Below are positions 6,742 through 14,168 of a DNA stretch of 14,696 nt, in pieces. Each line of letters starts with the position of its first letter. Within the stretch, counting starts at the first letter, position 1. The DNA is taken from positions 1 through 14,696 of the forward strand of contig CAKUPI010000017.1 in the NCBI GenBank assembly GCA_934675045.1, given 5' to 3'. Position numbers and translations under genes: made by a program. This stretch comes from an uncultured Eubacteriales bacterium. GTDB lineage: Bacteria; Bacillota; Clostridia; Oscillospirales; Butyricicoccaceae. The notes under the pieces were generated by a model. That model did no database searches. It was not told where the DNA came from and was given only the letters and a program-made list of their open reading frames with translations.

Positions 6742-7911
6742 ATGACAAATCTTCTGGTGCGCCTTTTCGTCAGGGACTGGCACAATCTCAAAGACCCTGC
6801 CGTGCGGCAGCGCTACGGCGTTTTCAGCGGCTGCGTGGGCATCGTTCTCAACCTGCTGCTGTGCGCCGCCAAGTTCCTCGCCGGCGCTTTGACCTCCTCC
6901 ATCGCCATCACCGCCGACGCCTTCAACAACCTCTCCGACGCCGGCTCCTCCATCGTCACCCTCATCGGCTTTAAAATGGCCGGGCAAAAGCCCGACCCCG
7001 ACCATCCGTTTGGCCATGGGCGCATTGAGTACCTGACCGGGCTGGCCGTCAGCATGGCCATCATTCTGGCCGGCATCGAGCTGGGCAAAACGTCAATCGG
7101 CAAAATCCTCCACCCCTCGCCCATCGACTTCAGCCTCCTGTCCTGCGCGATTCTCGCCCTGTCCATCGCCGTCAAGCTGTGGATGTTTTTCTTCAACCGC
7201 AAGCTGGGCCGCGACATTTCCTCGTCGGCCATGCAGGCGACGGCGGCCGACTCCCTCAGCGACGTCACCGCCACCTCGGTGGTTCTGGCCGGCACGCTTG
7301 TCGGCTTTTTCGCCCGGCTGCAAATAGACGGCTGGCTGGGCGCGGCCGTCGCCCTGTTCATCCTGTACAGCGGCATCGGCGCGGCGCGCGACACCCTCAA
7401 CCCCCTTTTGGGGCAAATGCCCGACCCGGAGCTTGTGCAGAACATTGCGGACACCGTGCTGTCCCACCGGGAGATCGTCGGCCTGCACGACCTGATCGTC
7501 CACGACTACGGCCCGGGGCGCTGCATCATTTCGCTTCACGCCGAGGTGCCGTGCGACGCCAACATCATGCACATGCACGATATCATCGACGACGTCGAGC
7601 GCGAGCTTCAGGCCCGCTACTGCGCGACCGCCGTCATCCACATGGACCCCATCGCCACCAACGACGAGCTGACCCTGAGCAAGCGGGCGGAGGTCGCCGC
7701 GCTGGTCAAGCTCATCGACCCCAGCGTTTCCATTCACGACTTCCGCATGACGGCGGGGCCGACGCACACCAACCTCATCTTCGACGTCGTCCTTCCGCAC
7801 AAGTTCCGCCTGAGCGACGAGCAGGTGGCGCAGGCCATCCGCGACGCCGTCGCCGCCATGGAGGGCGGCAAGTACTACGCCGTTGTCCACATCGACAAGG
7901 CCTTTTCCTAA
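6742..7911 (+). CDS. Cation diffusion facilitator family transporter, probably Mn2+ efflux
   Basis: A 389-residue proton-driven divalent metal exporter of the inner membrane. Six membrane spans lie in about residues 28-220, with the family motif HPFGHGRIEYL (88-98), then a cytosolic ferredoxin-like domain (about 220-300) and a further C-terminal extension that again ends in a similar fold. The transport site reads Asn62-x3-Asp66 in span 2 (NNLSD) and Asp170-x3-Asp174 in span 5 (DSLSD). Zinc members usually have His in span 5; an Asn/Asp plus Asp/Asp set is typical of manganese members such as streptococcal MntE, so I infer Mn2+. ATG 6742 has GGTGA eight bases ahead and matches homologs; GTG 6730 is the alternative. 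It lies 52 bases after the SLH gene, with a 7-bp hairpin (6692-6719) lacking a T run between. Confidence 0.92.
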   Translation: MTNLLVRLFVRDWHNLKDPAVRQRYGVFSGCVGIVLNLLLCAAKFLAGALTSSIAITADAFNNLSDAGSSIVTLIGFKMAGQKPDPDHPFGHGRIEYLTGLAVSMAIILAGIELGKTSIGKILHPSPIDFSLLSCAILALSIAVKLWMFFFNRKLGRDISSSAMQATAADSLSDVTATSVVLAGTLVGFFARLQIDGWLGAAVALFILYSGIGAARDTLNPLLGQMPDPELVQNIADTVLSHREIVGLHDLIVHDYGPGRCIISLHAEVPCDANIMHMHDIIDDVERELQARYCATAVIHMDPIATNDELTLSKRAEVAALVKLIDPSVSIHDFRMTAGPTHTNLIFDVVLPHKFRLSDEQVAQAIRDAVAAMEGGKYYAVVHIDKAFS

Positions 7912-7915
7912 GGCG

Positions 7916-7947
7916 AAAGCCGCTTCCCCGGCGGGAGCGGCTTTTTT
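7916..7947 (+). terminator. Rho-independent terminator after the cation transporter
   Basis: AAAGCCGCT (7916-7924) pairs with AGCGGCTTT (7936-7944), 11-base loop, followed by a run of six T (7942-7947), a C and more T. It begins 5 bases after the stop codon. Confidence 0.92.
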
Positions 7948-7968
7948 CTTTTTTCCGCCAAAAAGCCC

Positions 7969-7997
7969 TTGACAGCCGCCGGGCGCCGGAGTATACT
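7969..7997 (+). promoter_or_regulatory. Sigma-A promoter of the T-box/trpB transcript
   Basis: Perfect TTGACA (7969-7974), 17-base spacer, TATACT (7992-7997). Transcription should start near 8004, just upstream of the T-box. Confidence 0.9.
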
Positions 7998-8003
7998 TTC
8001 ACT

Positions 8004-8268
8004 AAACCGTTGACGGGGAGATAAAACAGAGCACGCGCTCACAGAGAGTCCGGGGTGGTGGAATCCGGGCAGAAAAGCGGCTTTGGCAAATGGACCCCAG
8101 AGGGCGGGATGAACGGCGCTTTCGGGCGCTCAGTATTTCCCGACGCCTGCACCGGCGTTATCGGGTGGGGAATGTGATGGCATTTCTGTAAAAGTGGGTA
8201 CTTTTGTACCAATCAAGGTGGCACCGCAGGTTTCAGCACCTGTCCTTGGAAAAGGACGGGTGCTTTTT
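8004..8268 (+). promoter_or_regulatory. Tryptophan-specific T-box riboswitch of trpB
   Basis: A leader of about 350 bases with the hallmarks of a T-box that reads uncharged tRNA. GGGG (8015-8018) can pair with CCCC (8095-8098) to close a specifier loop holding UGG (8091-8093), the Trp codon, followed by the usual purine. The apical AG motif AGAGAG (8043-8048) and the GGUGGUGGAA segment (8055-8063) follow Stem I consensus. A stem III-like hairpin lies near 8139-8166. The conserved T-box AAGGTGGCACCGC starts at 8215. The antiterminator pairs AAGG (8215-8218) with CCTT (8244-8247) and AGGT (8228-8231) with ACCT (8238-8241), which excludes the terminator at 8235-8264. Uncharged tRNA-Trp should therefore turn trpB on. 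Confidence 0.93.
8235..8268 (+). terminator. T-box attenuator terminator
   Basis: AGCACCTGTCCTT (8235-8247) pairs with AAGGACGGGTGCT (8252-8264) over 13 bp with one G-U pair and a GGAA loop, followed by five T. Its 5' arm is shared with the antiterminator, so only one of the two can form. Confidence 0.92.
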
Positions 8269-8356
8269 GTTTTGTTTGCCGCCCGTGCAGAAACACTTCC
8301 CAGGCATCCTTCATTTTGTACGGGCCCCTGTGAGGGCAAGAAAGGAGAACAAAACC

Positions 8357-9577
<1,221 letters not shown>

Positions 9578-9584
9578 CGGATAC

Positions 9585-9617
9585 AAAAAAGAAGCGGCCC
9601 CGGCCGCTTCTTTTTTT
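9585..9617. terminator. Bidirectional terminator between trpB and the pseudo-deacetylase
   Basis: GAAGCGG (9591-9597) and CCGCTTC (9604-9610) form the stem, flanked by six A on the left and seven T on the right. It serves trpB on the plus strand and the convergent gene ending at 9626 on the minus strand. Confidence 0.92.
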
Positions 9618-9625
9618 GCGTGTGT

Positions 9626-10804
9626 TCAGCGGATTTCGCGCGCGCCGTTGACCGGCGTGTTCCACTCCCGCATCACCCGAATGTCATTTCCCGCCTGCCG
9701 CAGGTCGCCGAGCACTCCCGGCAGCGCTTCGGCCGACGCCTCGTTGCACAGCAGCCGCACAACGGCGCTGCGCTGCATCTTCTGCACCAGATTGCGCACG
9801 TTCACCCGCACGCTGTACCCGTTGCGCACGTCGGCCCGCGGGTCGACGTTGTCCTCCCAAAGCCGGTAGCCCGCCCCGATGAGGGCGTCGCGCTGCTGCT
9901 GGGTCAAATGCCGGCTGTCCGGCATCCACACCAGCCGGGCTCTGGTGCACAGCACGCCGCTCAGCTGCGCGTTTAACACCTCGAGCGCCTCCAGCCGCTC
10001 CTGCGCGGAGGCGTACTGCCCCGGCGCGTACAGCCCAACGGTGTGCCCTTCGGCAAAAATGCGGCGCAGCGCATCGCGGTGCTCCCCGATTCCGCCCGAA
10101 ATAAAGAAGGCGGCCTTTTGCCCGCGCTCTGAAAGCGTGTCGAGAATGCCGGCGGTATACCCGGTCAGCTCCCCCTCAAAGACGAGGTAGACGCTCGCCG
10201 GGTCCGGCTCCTCTTTGCCGCCGTCCGGCGCGGAGGGGTTGTCGGGGGGCGCGTCCGGCTGAGCCGGATCGGGCGCGGAGGCGGCCATGTAAGCGTCGTA
10301 AATCTGCTGCATGCGCGCCTGCGCCTTGCTCACCAGAATGCTGTCCGGCACCGTCACCTCTTCGGAATTGATGCGCACGATGGGGCCGAGGGGCGCGGCG
10401 GTGATATAGGAATAATAATACCCGAACTTTTCGCAGACCAGCGCGGCCGGCACAAAGACGGTGCCGCTGCGGCGGACGGCGTTGTGGGAATACACAACGC
10501 CCGCCTCGTCATAGGTAATGGTGTTGGCCAGATCGAAGGTCAGCGTGTAATCGAAGTTGTAAACCAGCACCCGCTGCTCTTTTTCGTTGTAATAAATGCC
10601 GACGGTCATCAGGCGCGACAGGGTGGTGTAGGGAATGTACACCTGTCCGCCGATGCGCACGGGCATGAGCTCGGCCGTCAGGTTCTGCATGAACACGTCG
10701 TTGACCGCCGTAAAAATCACGCTGGGCGCCGCCGCCGTCTGCACGGCGGGGGCAAGGGACAGCAGCAGGCACAGCAGGACCAGCACTGTCAGAAAGCGTT
10801 TCAT
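9626..10804 (-). CDS. Secreted protein with stalk-like domain and degenerate NodB/CE4 deacetylase domain
   Basis: A 392-residue exported protein. Residues 1-25 are a signal peptide (MKRFLTVLVLLCLLL..TAAA). Residues 28-147 resemble the copper amine oxidase N-terminal-like wall domain, with two half-repeats (VYIPYTTLSRL, VFVPAALVCEKFGYYY). After a Pro/Asp-rich linker (178-202), residues 204-385 follow the polysaccharide deacetylase fold: YTAGILDTL, GQKAAFFISG, FAEGHTVG and GYRLWEDNVD align with CE4 landmarks. The catalytic motifs are lost: TFDDG reads VFEGE (208-212), so the metal Asp is Gly211, and the HSxxH zinc motif has Tyr259 and Gln263. It is therefore probably not an active deacetylase but a binding or structural protein. 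Start ATG 10804-10802 follows GGGAGAGG. It is divergent from ilvE. Confidence 0.83.
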   Translation of the reverse strand: MKRFLTVLVLLCLLLSLAPAVQTAAAPSVIFTAVNDVFMQNLTAELMPVRIGGQVYIPYTTLSRLMTVGIYYNEKEQRVLVYNFDYTLTFDLANTITYDEAGVVYSHNAVRRSGTVFVPAALVCEKFGYYYSYITAAPLGPIVRINSEEVTVPDSILVSKAQARMQQIYDAYMAASAPDPAQPDAPPDNPSAPDGGKEEPDPASVYLVFEGELTGYTAGILDTLSERGQKAAFFISGGIGEHRDALRRIFAEGHTVGLYAPGQYASAQERLEALEVLNAQLSGVLCTRARLVWMPDSRHLTQQQRDALIGAGYRLWEDNVDPRADVRNGYSVRVNVRNLVQKMQRSAVVRLLCNEASAEALPGVLGDLRQAGNDIRVMREWNTPVNGAREIR

Positions 10805-10882
10805 CGCACCTCTCCCTTCTCAAAAAAAATGATCAATTTTGCATATGTGCTGAAGTTATATTGAATTTTCCGCGCCTTTTTA

Positions 10883-10910
10883 GTTATAACGCTAAATTTT
10901 TGATTGTCAA
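10883..10910 (-). promoter_or_regulatory. Sigma-A promoter of the pseudo-deacetylase gene
   Basis: On the reverse strand a perfect TTGACA (10910-10905), 16-base spacer, TATAAC (10888-10883). The leader would be about 72 bases. The -35 box overlaps that of the divergent ilvE promoter by five bases. Confidence 0.75.
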
Positions 10911-10997
10911 ACCCGATCTTTGGTGCTATACTGGATTTATATATATATGGTAGCTCAAAGCTTGGTTTTGCGCAAGTGCTAAATCTTTGATTGATAA
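10891..10997 (+). repeat. Pair of 20-bp direct repeats bracketing the ilvE promoter
   Basis: Copy 1 at 10891-10910 and copy 2 at 10978-10997 both read GCTAAAT-N-TTTGATTG and agree at 17 of 20 bases. They lie 87 bp apart, eight helical turns or a little more. Copy 1 covers the shared -35 region of the two divergent promoters and copy 2 ends just before the ilvE ribosome site GGAGG (11001-11005). They may be binding sites for one regulator. Confidence 0.55.
10904..10932 (+). promoter_or_regulatory. Sigma-A promoter of ilvE
   Basis: TTGTCA (10904-10909), 17-base spacer, TATACT (10927-10932). The start would be near 10939, with a leader of about 75 bases that is too short for a T-box and shows no attenuator. 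Confidence 0.82.
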
Positions 10998-11013
10998 AAT
11001 GGAGGCGTGCAGC

Positions 11014-12081
11014 ATGTTAGACATCAAAAAAACCCTGACCCAATCCCCCAAGCAGAAGCCCGACCAGCAGAATCTCGGCTTCGGCAAAAGCTTCAGCGAC
11101 CACATGGTAACCGTCGACTACACCGAAGGGGTCGGCTGGCACAACGCGCAGCTTGTGCCCTACGGGCCCATCACCCTTGACCCGGCGTCGATGGTTTTCC
11201 ACTACGGCCAGGAGCTGTTTGAGGGCATGAAGGCGTATCCCGCCGCCGACGGCCGCGTTCTGCTCTTCCGCCCCGAGAAAAACGCCGAGCGCATGATTGC
11301 GTCCTGCCAGCGCATGTGCATGGCTTCCCTGCCCGTCGAAGATTTCATTCAGTGCGTCGAGACGCTGGTGTCGACCGACCGCGACTGGATTCCCACCGCC
11401 CCCGGCACCTCGCTCTATCTGCGTCCGTTCGTCATCGCGACCGACGCCGTTCTGGGCGTGCATGCCTCGCACACCTACAAGGCCATTTTCATCGCCTCGC
11501 CGACCGGCAGCTATTACCCCAACGGCTTTGCCCCCATCCGCATTTACGTCGAGGACGAGTACACCCGCGCCTCGCGCGGCGGCACCGGCTTTGCCAAGTG
11601 CGGCGGCAACTACGGCGGCAGCCTCAAGGCGCAGGAAAAGGCGCAGGAGCTCGGCTATAATCAGGTCCTGTGGCTGGACAGCGTCGAGCAGAAGTATGTG
11701 GAAGAAGTCGGCTCCATGAACATGATGTTCAAAATCGACGGCGAAATCATCACCGCCCCGCTGGACGGCACCATTCTCCCCGGCATCACCCGCGACAGCT
11801 GCCTGCAGCTGCTGCGCGACTGGGGCTACAAGGTTTCCGAGCGCAGGCTGTCGGTCGACGAGCTCGTCGAGGCCGCCCATCAGGGCAAACTCGAGGAGGC
11901 CTTCGGCTGCGGCACCGCCGCCGTCATCTCGCCCGTCGGCGAAATCTACTACAAGGGCGAAAAGCACATCATCAACCATTTCGAAATCGGCGAGGTTTCG
12001 CAGAAGCTGTACGACAACCTGACCGGTATTCAGTGGGGCCGCCTGCCCGATCCGCACGGCTGGACCCGCGAAGTCAAATAA
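11014..12081 (+). CDS. ilvE: Branched-chain amino acid aminotransferase
   Basis: PLP enzyme that makes (or breaks down) leucine, isoleucine and valine by amino exchange between their 2-oxo acids and glutamate. The 355-residue product has the layout of the eukaryote-like BCAT group of class IV aminotransferases: HYGQELFEGMKAY (63-75), LYLRPFVIATD, RASRGGTGFAKCGGNYG with the PLP lysine at Lys195, EVGSMNMMF, ILPGITRDSCLQLLRDWGY and AFGCGTAAVISPVG. Start ATG 11014 has GGAGG (11001-11005) eight bases ahead; the ATT/ATG candidates upstream in the leader lack one. It is monocistronic: own promoter, own terminator. Other ilv/leu genes are not in the window, so the direct repeats in its promoter may tie it to a distant regulon. 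Confidence 0.96.
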   Translation: MLDIKKTLTQSPKQKPDQQNLGFGKSFSDHMVTVDYTEGVGWHNAQLVPYGPITLDPASMVFHYGQELFEGMKAYPAADGRVLLFRPEKNAERMIASCQRMCMASLPVEDFIQCVETLVSTDRDWIPTAPGTSLYLRPFVIATDAVLGVHASHTYKAIFIASPTGSYYPNGFAPIRIYVEDEYTRASRGGTGFAKCGGNYGGSLKAQEKAQELGYNQVLWLDSVEQKYVEEVGSMNMMFKIDGEIITAPLDGTILPGITRDSCLQLLRDWGYKVSERRLSVDELVEAAHQGKLEEAFGCGTAAVISPVGEIYYKGEKHIINHFEIGEVSQKLYDNLTGIQWGRLPDPHGWTREVK

Positions 12082-12097
12082 GGTTTTTCCCCTTGGG

Positions 12098-12132
12098 CGC
12101 CCCCGTGAAGCGGTTCACGGGGGCGTTTTTTT
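12098..12132 (+). terminator. Rho-independent terminator of ilvE
   Basis: CGCCCCCGTGAA (12098-12109) pairs perfectly with TTCACGGGGGCG (12114-12125) over 12 bp with a GCGG loop, followed by seven T. Confidence 0.95.
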
Positions 12133-12203
12133 GCCGGTTTTTCCAAGGCCTTTTCTCTATTTCCCGCCGATGTGCATATACTTGCCTGAAAGGGGATGAT
12201 CGA

Positions 12204-12497
12204 TTGCGGCAGCCTTTTTTCGCGCAGTGGTTTTTCGAGCTGCCCGCCGAGCTGGCGGCGGCCCTCGGCACGGTGCTGGGCTTTGCGCTGCTGGGCGGCC
12301 TGACGGCCGATCAGCAAAACGCGCTGGGCAACCTTCTCATGCTGACGGCGCAGGTGCTGGAAACGGCCGCCGCACAGGGGCAGCTTGCGCAGGACGCCGA
12401 GCAAAGCCGCCGTCTGGAGGCCATGCAGCGCTCCATCGACGAGCTTCGCGCCCGGCTGGACGACCTGCAGCCGCCCGAATGCCCGCCGGCGCCGTAG
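12204..12497 (+). CDS. Small membrane/coiled-coil protein of unknown function
   Basis: A 97-residue frame starting at TTG 12204, eight bases after AAAGGGGA (12189-12196). It begins MRQPFFAQWFFELPAEL, then has one hydrophobic segment (about 15-33, ALGTVLGFALLGG), a conserved-looking stretch TADQQNALGNLLMLTAQVLE (34-53), and a charged helix with heptad-like spacing (about 60-90, SRRLEAMQRSIDELRARLDDL) that may form a coiled coil, and ends in a Pro/Cys tail. The codon use matches its neighbours and the frame is the only one with a ribosome site here, so I think it is real. It reminds me of small proteins of unknown role found in other Clostridia, but I cannot name the family. No convincing sigma-A promoter is seen between the ilvE terminator and the start. 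Confidence 0.7.
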   Translation: MRQPFFAQWFFELPAELAAALGTVLGFALLGGLTADQQNALGNLLMLTAQVLETAAAQGQLAQDAEQSRRLEAMQRSIDELRARLDDLQPPECPPAP

Positions 12498-12535
12498 GCC
12501 CTTCCGGCATGGCCGGGGCGGGCGGAACTTTTGCT

Positions 12536-12564
12536 TTGCCTTTTGCGTCTAATCAGGGTATAAT
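12536..12564 (+). promoter_or_regulatory. Sigma-A promoter of the lipoprotein pair
   Basis: TTGCCT (12536-12541), 17-base spacer, perfect TATAAT (12559-12564). The leader is about 45 bases and consists mostly of the 13-bp tandem repeat and the ribosome site. Confidence 0.82.
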
Positions 12565-12572
12565 GGCATGTG

Positions 12573-12598
12573 TTTTTGAACGCCCTTTTTGAACGCCC
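12573..12598 (+). repeat. Perfect 13-bp tandem duplication in the lipoprotein leader
   Basis: TTTTTGAACGCCC occurs twice without a gap (12573-12585 and 12586-12598), right after the expected transcription start and just before the ribosome site GGAGG (12603-12607). It may be a recent slippage duplication or a double binding site. Confidence 0.75.
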
Positions 12599-12614
12599 TT
12601 TCGGAGGTGCCCTG

Positions 12615-14168
12615 ATGAAAAAGAATCGATGGCTGGCGCTCTGCCTGCTTGTTTGCTTTCTCCTGACCGGCTGTCAGGCCTTTGCTTCAAAGCCCGAACC
12701 CCCTGCATCCGGCGATCGGCCCGAGCTCCCGCCGGACGCGGGAAGCGCTTCCGCCCCGCCCGAGCCGCTTCCCCTGCCCGTCACCGACGGCATCGACTGG
12801 AACGCCGTCCCCTCGCAGCGCACCGGCGCCGGCGGCGAGCGCCCCGACCCCTTCACCCGGCCACTGTACACCCATTCGGTGTACGGCTACTACAACCACG
12901 ACGGTTACATCTCCTCTGCCGTCCCCGACGAGCGCGGCCTTCTTCTGACCGTCAACCCGGTCCATATCACCGGCCTGCGCAACCAAATTCTGCAAAACCG
13001 CCTCAACGGCCTGATCGCCTCCCGCATCGAGGCTTTCACCGCCGCCGAGCCTCCGGCCCGGCCCTCTGAACTTGCGGCGCTGGCCGCCGAACACGCGGCC
13101 GCTTCGGCCTGCGTCGACCGCTTCATCTCGATCAGCGCGTACATTTCCGGCCGCGTTCTGTCTTTGCAGCTTGTCCGGGAAGATGTGCTGAAGCTGTTTG
13201 ACGCGCAGGGGACCGACATCACTTCCGACTGGGCCTGCCTCGGCTCCGAGCAGGAATGGTACATGTACGACATATACGACGGCCGCCAGCTCCGCCTGCA
13301 CGATCTGTTCTTTGACGGCGAGGACTATGTCTCCGTCGTCGACACGGCCCTTGCCCAGGCCATGGCCGCCGATATGGACAGCGGCCTGCTCAAGCGCCCC
13401 TTCCGCGGCCTGCCCGACGATTACCCCTACATTTCGGCCGACGGCGGCTTTCTGAGCATCTGGTTCCCCTTTGAAAATCCCTATACCGCCGAGGCGCGGT
13501 ATTTCACCCTGACCCCCGACCAGCTCTGCTCGCTCTGCGCCCTTCTGTACGAGGACCCCGCGCCCTACCTGACCGCCGACGTCTCCGTCAGCCGCGGCGC
13601 CTTTTCGCGCGCGCTGACCACCGGCGTCCACCGCGTTGAAGCGGCGGCCTGCGGCAGCGGGTCCGATATTGACCCGGACTTCCCCTGCGCCCCCCGTCTG
13701 ATGGCCGGCGCGCCCCAGCCCGTCATGCAGTCGATCAACGCCGCCCTTGACGCCTTCGAGGCGCGCTACCGGACGCTCGACTACCTCCCGCAGGAGGTAG
13801 TCGACGCCTGGGAGGTCTGGGACTCGCACAACTTCCTCGTCGATTTCCACACCCTCGGCGACTTTTTCTGCGTGCAGTACACCACCTTGGTGTTCGGCCC
13901 CGATTACAGCCGCAGCTGTGTGGACTGTCTGATCTTTGATCTGCGCACCGGCCGGCGTCTGACGGCCGCCGACCTGCTGCTGCCGTCCGAGGCGCTGGAC
14001 AGGCTGCTGCGGCAGGAGGGCGTGTCGCTGCCGCTCGGGGCCCTTGACAGCGTCATGGTCAGCTTCGGCTTTGACGTTCTGCTGTCCGACCCGTCCACGC
14101 GCGAGCTTGTCTTTATTCCGCCCGAGCACTTCAATTTTGCCTGTTTGGAAGGGGGAAGCGCCCAATGA
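12615..14168 (+). CDS. Lipoprotein with two RsiV-like (DUF4163/DUF3298) modules
   Basis: A 517-residue predicted lipoprotein: MKKNRWLALCLLVCFLLTGC gives the signal and lipobox (Cys20), so Lgt should lipidate it. A Pro/Ser-rich stalk follows to about residue 60. The first module (about 80-300) has a DUF4163-like strand region and the DUF3298 landmark DGRQLRLHDLFFDGEDYVSVVD (from about 222), then GLPDDYPYISADGGFLSIWF. The second (about 355-500) repeats the plan with DLRTGRRLTAADLL near 441 but is shorter. Such domains occur in the lysozyme-sensing anti-sigma factor RsiV and in PdaC, where they lie outside the membrane; here there is no membrane or cytosolic anti-sigma part. ATG 12615 has GGAGG seven bases ahead; the upstream in-frame ATG 12570 has none. 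It overlaps the next gene by ATGA. Confidence 0.8.
   Translation: MKKNRWLALCLLVCFLLTGCQAFASKPEPPASGDRPELPPDAGSASAPPEPLPLPVTDGIDWNAVPSQRTGAGGERPDPFTRPLYTHSVYGYYNHDGYISSAVPDERGLLLTVNPVHITGLRNQILQNRLNGLIASRIEAFTAAEPPARPSELAALAAEHAAASACVDRFISISAYISGRVLSLQLVREDVLKLFDAQGTDITSDWACLGSEQEWYMYDIYDGRQLRLHDLFFDGEDYVSVVDTALAQAMAADMDSGLLKRPFRGLPDDYPYISADGGFLSIWFPFENPYTAEARYFTLTPDQLCSLCALLYEDPAPYLTADVSVSRGAFSRALTTGVHRVEAAACGSGSDIDPDFPCAPRLMAGAPQPVMQSINAALDAFEARYRTLDYLPQEVVDAWEVWDSHNFLVDFHTLGDFFCVQYTTLVFGPDYSRSCVDCLIFDLRTGRRLTAADLLLPSEALDRLLRQEGVSLPLGALDSVMVSFGFDVLLSDPSTRELVFIPPEHFNFACLEGGSAQ

Noticed and set aside
10861..10875. CodY-like box near the ilvE promoter (AATTTTCCG...)
   Set aside because: Only the left half resembles the consensus; the right half does not match, which is expected by chance in AT-rich DNA.
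10939..11013. T-box or attenuator in the ilvE leader
   Set aside because: The leader is about 75 bases, without the AAGGTGG..CCGC motif or a terminator hairpin.
12175..12182. CATATACT upstream of the 97-residue gene as a sporulation sigma-E type -10 box
   Set aside because: The start would fall on the ribosome site itself, and no proper -35 element lies at the right distance.
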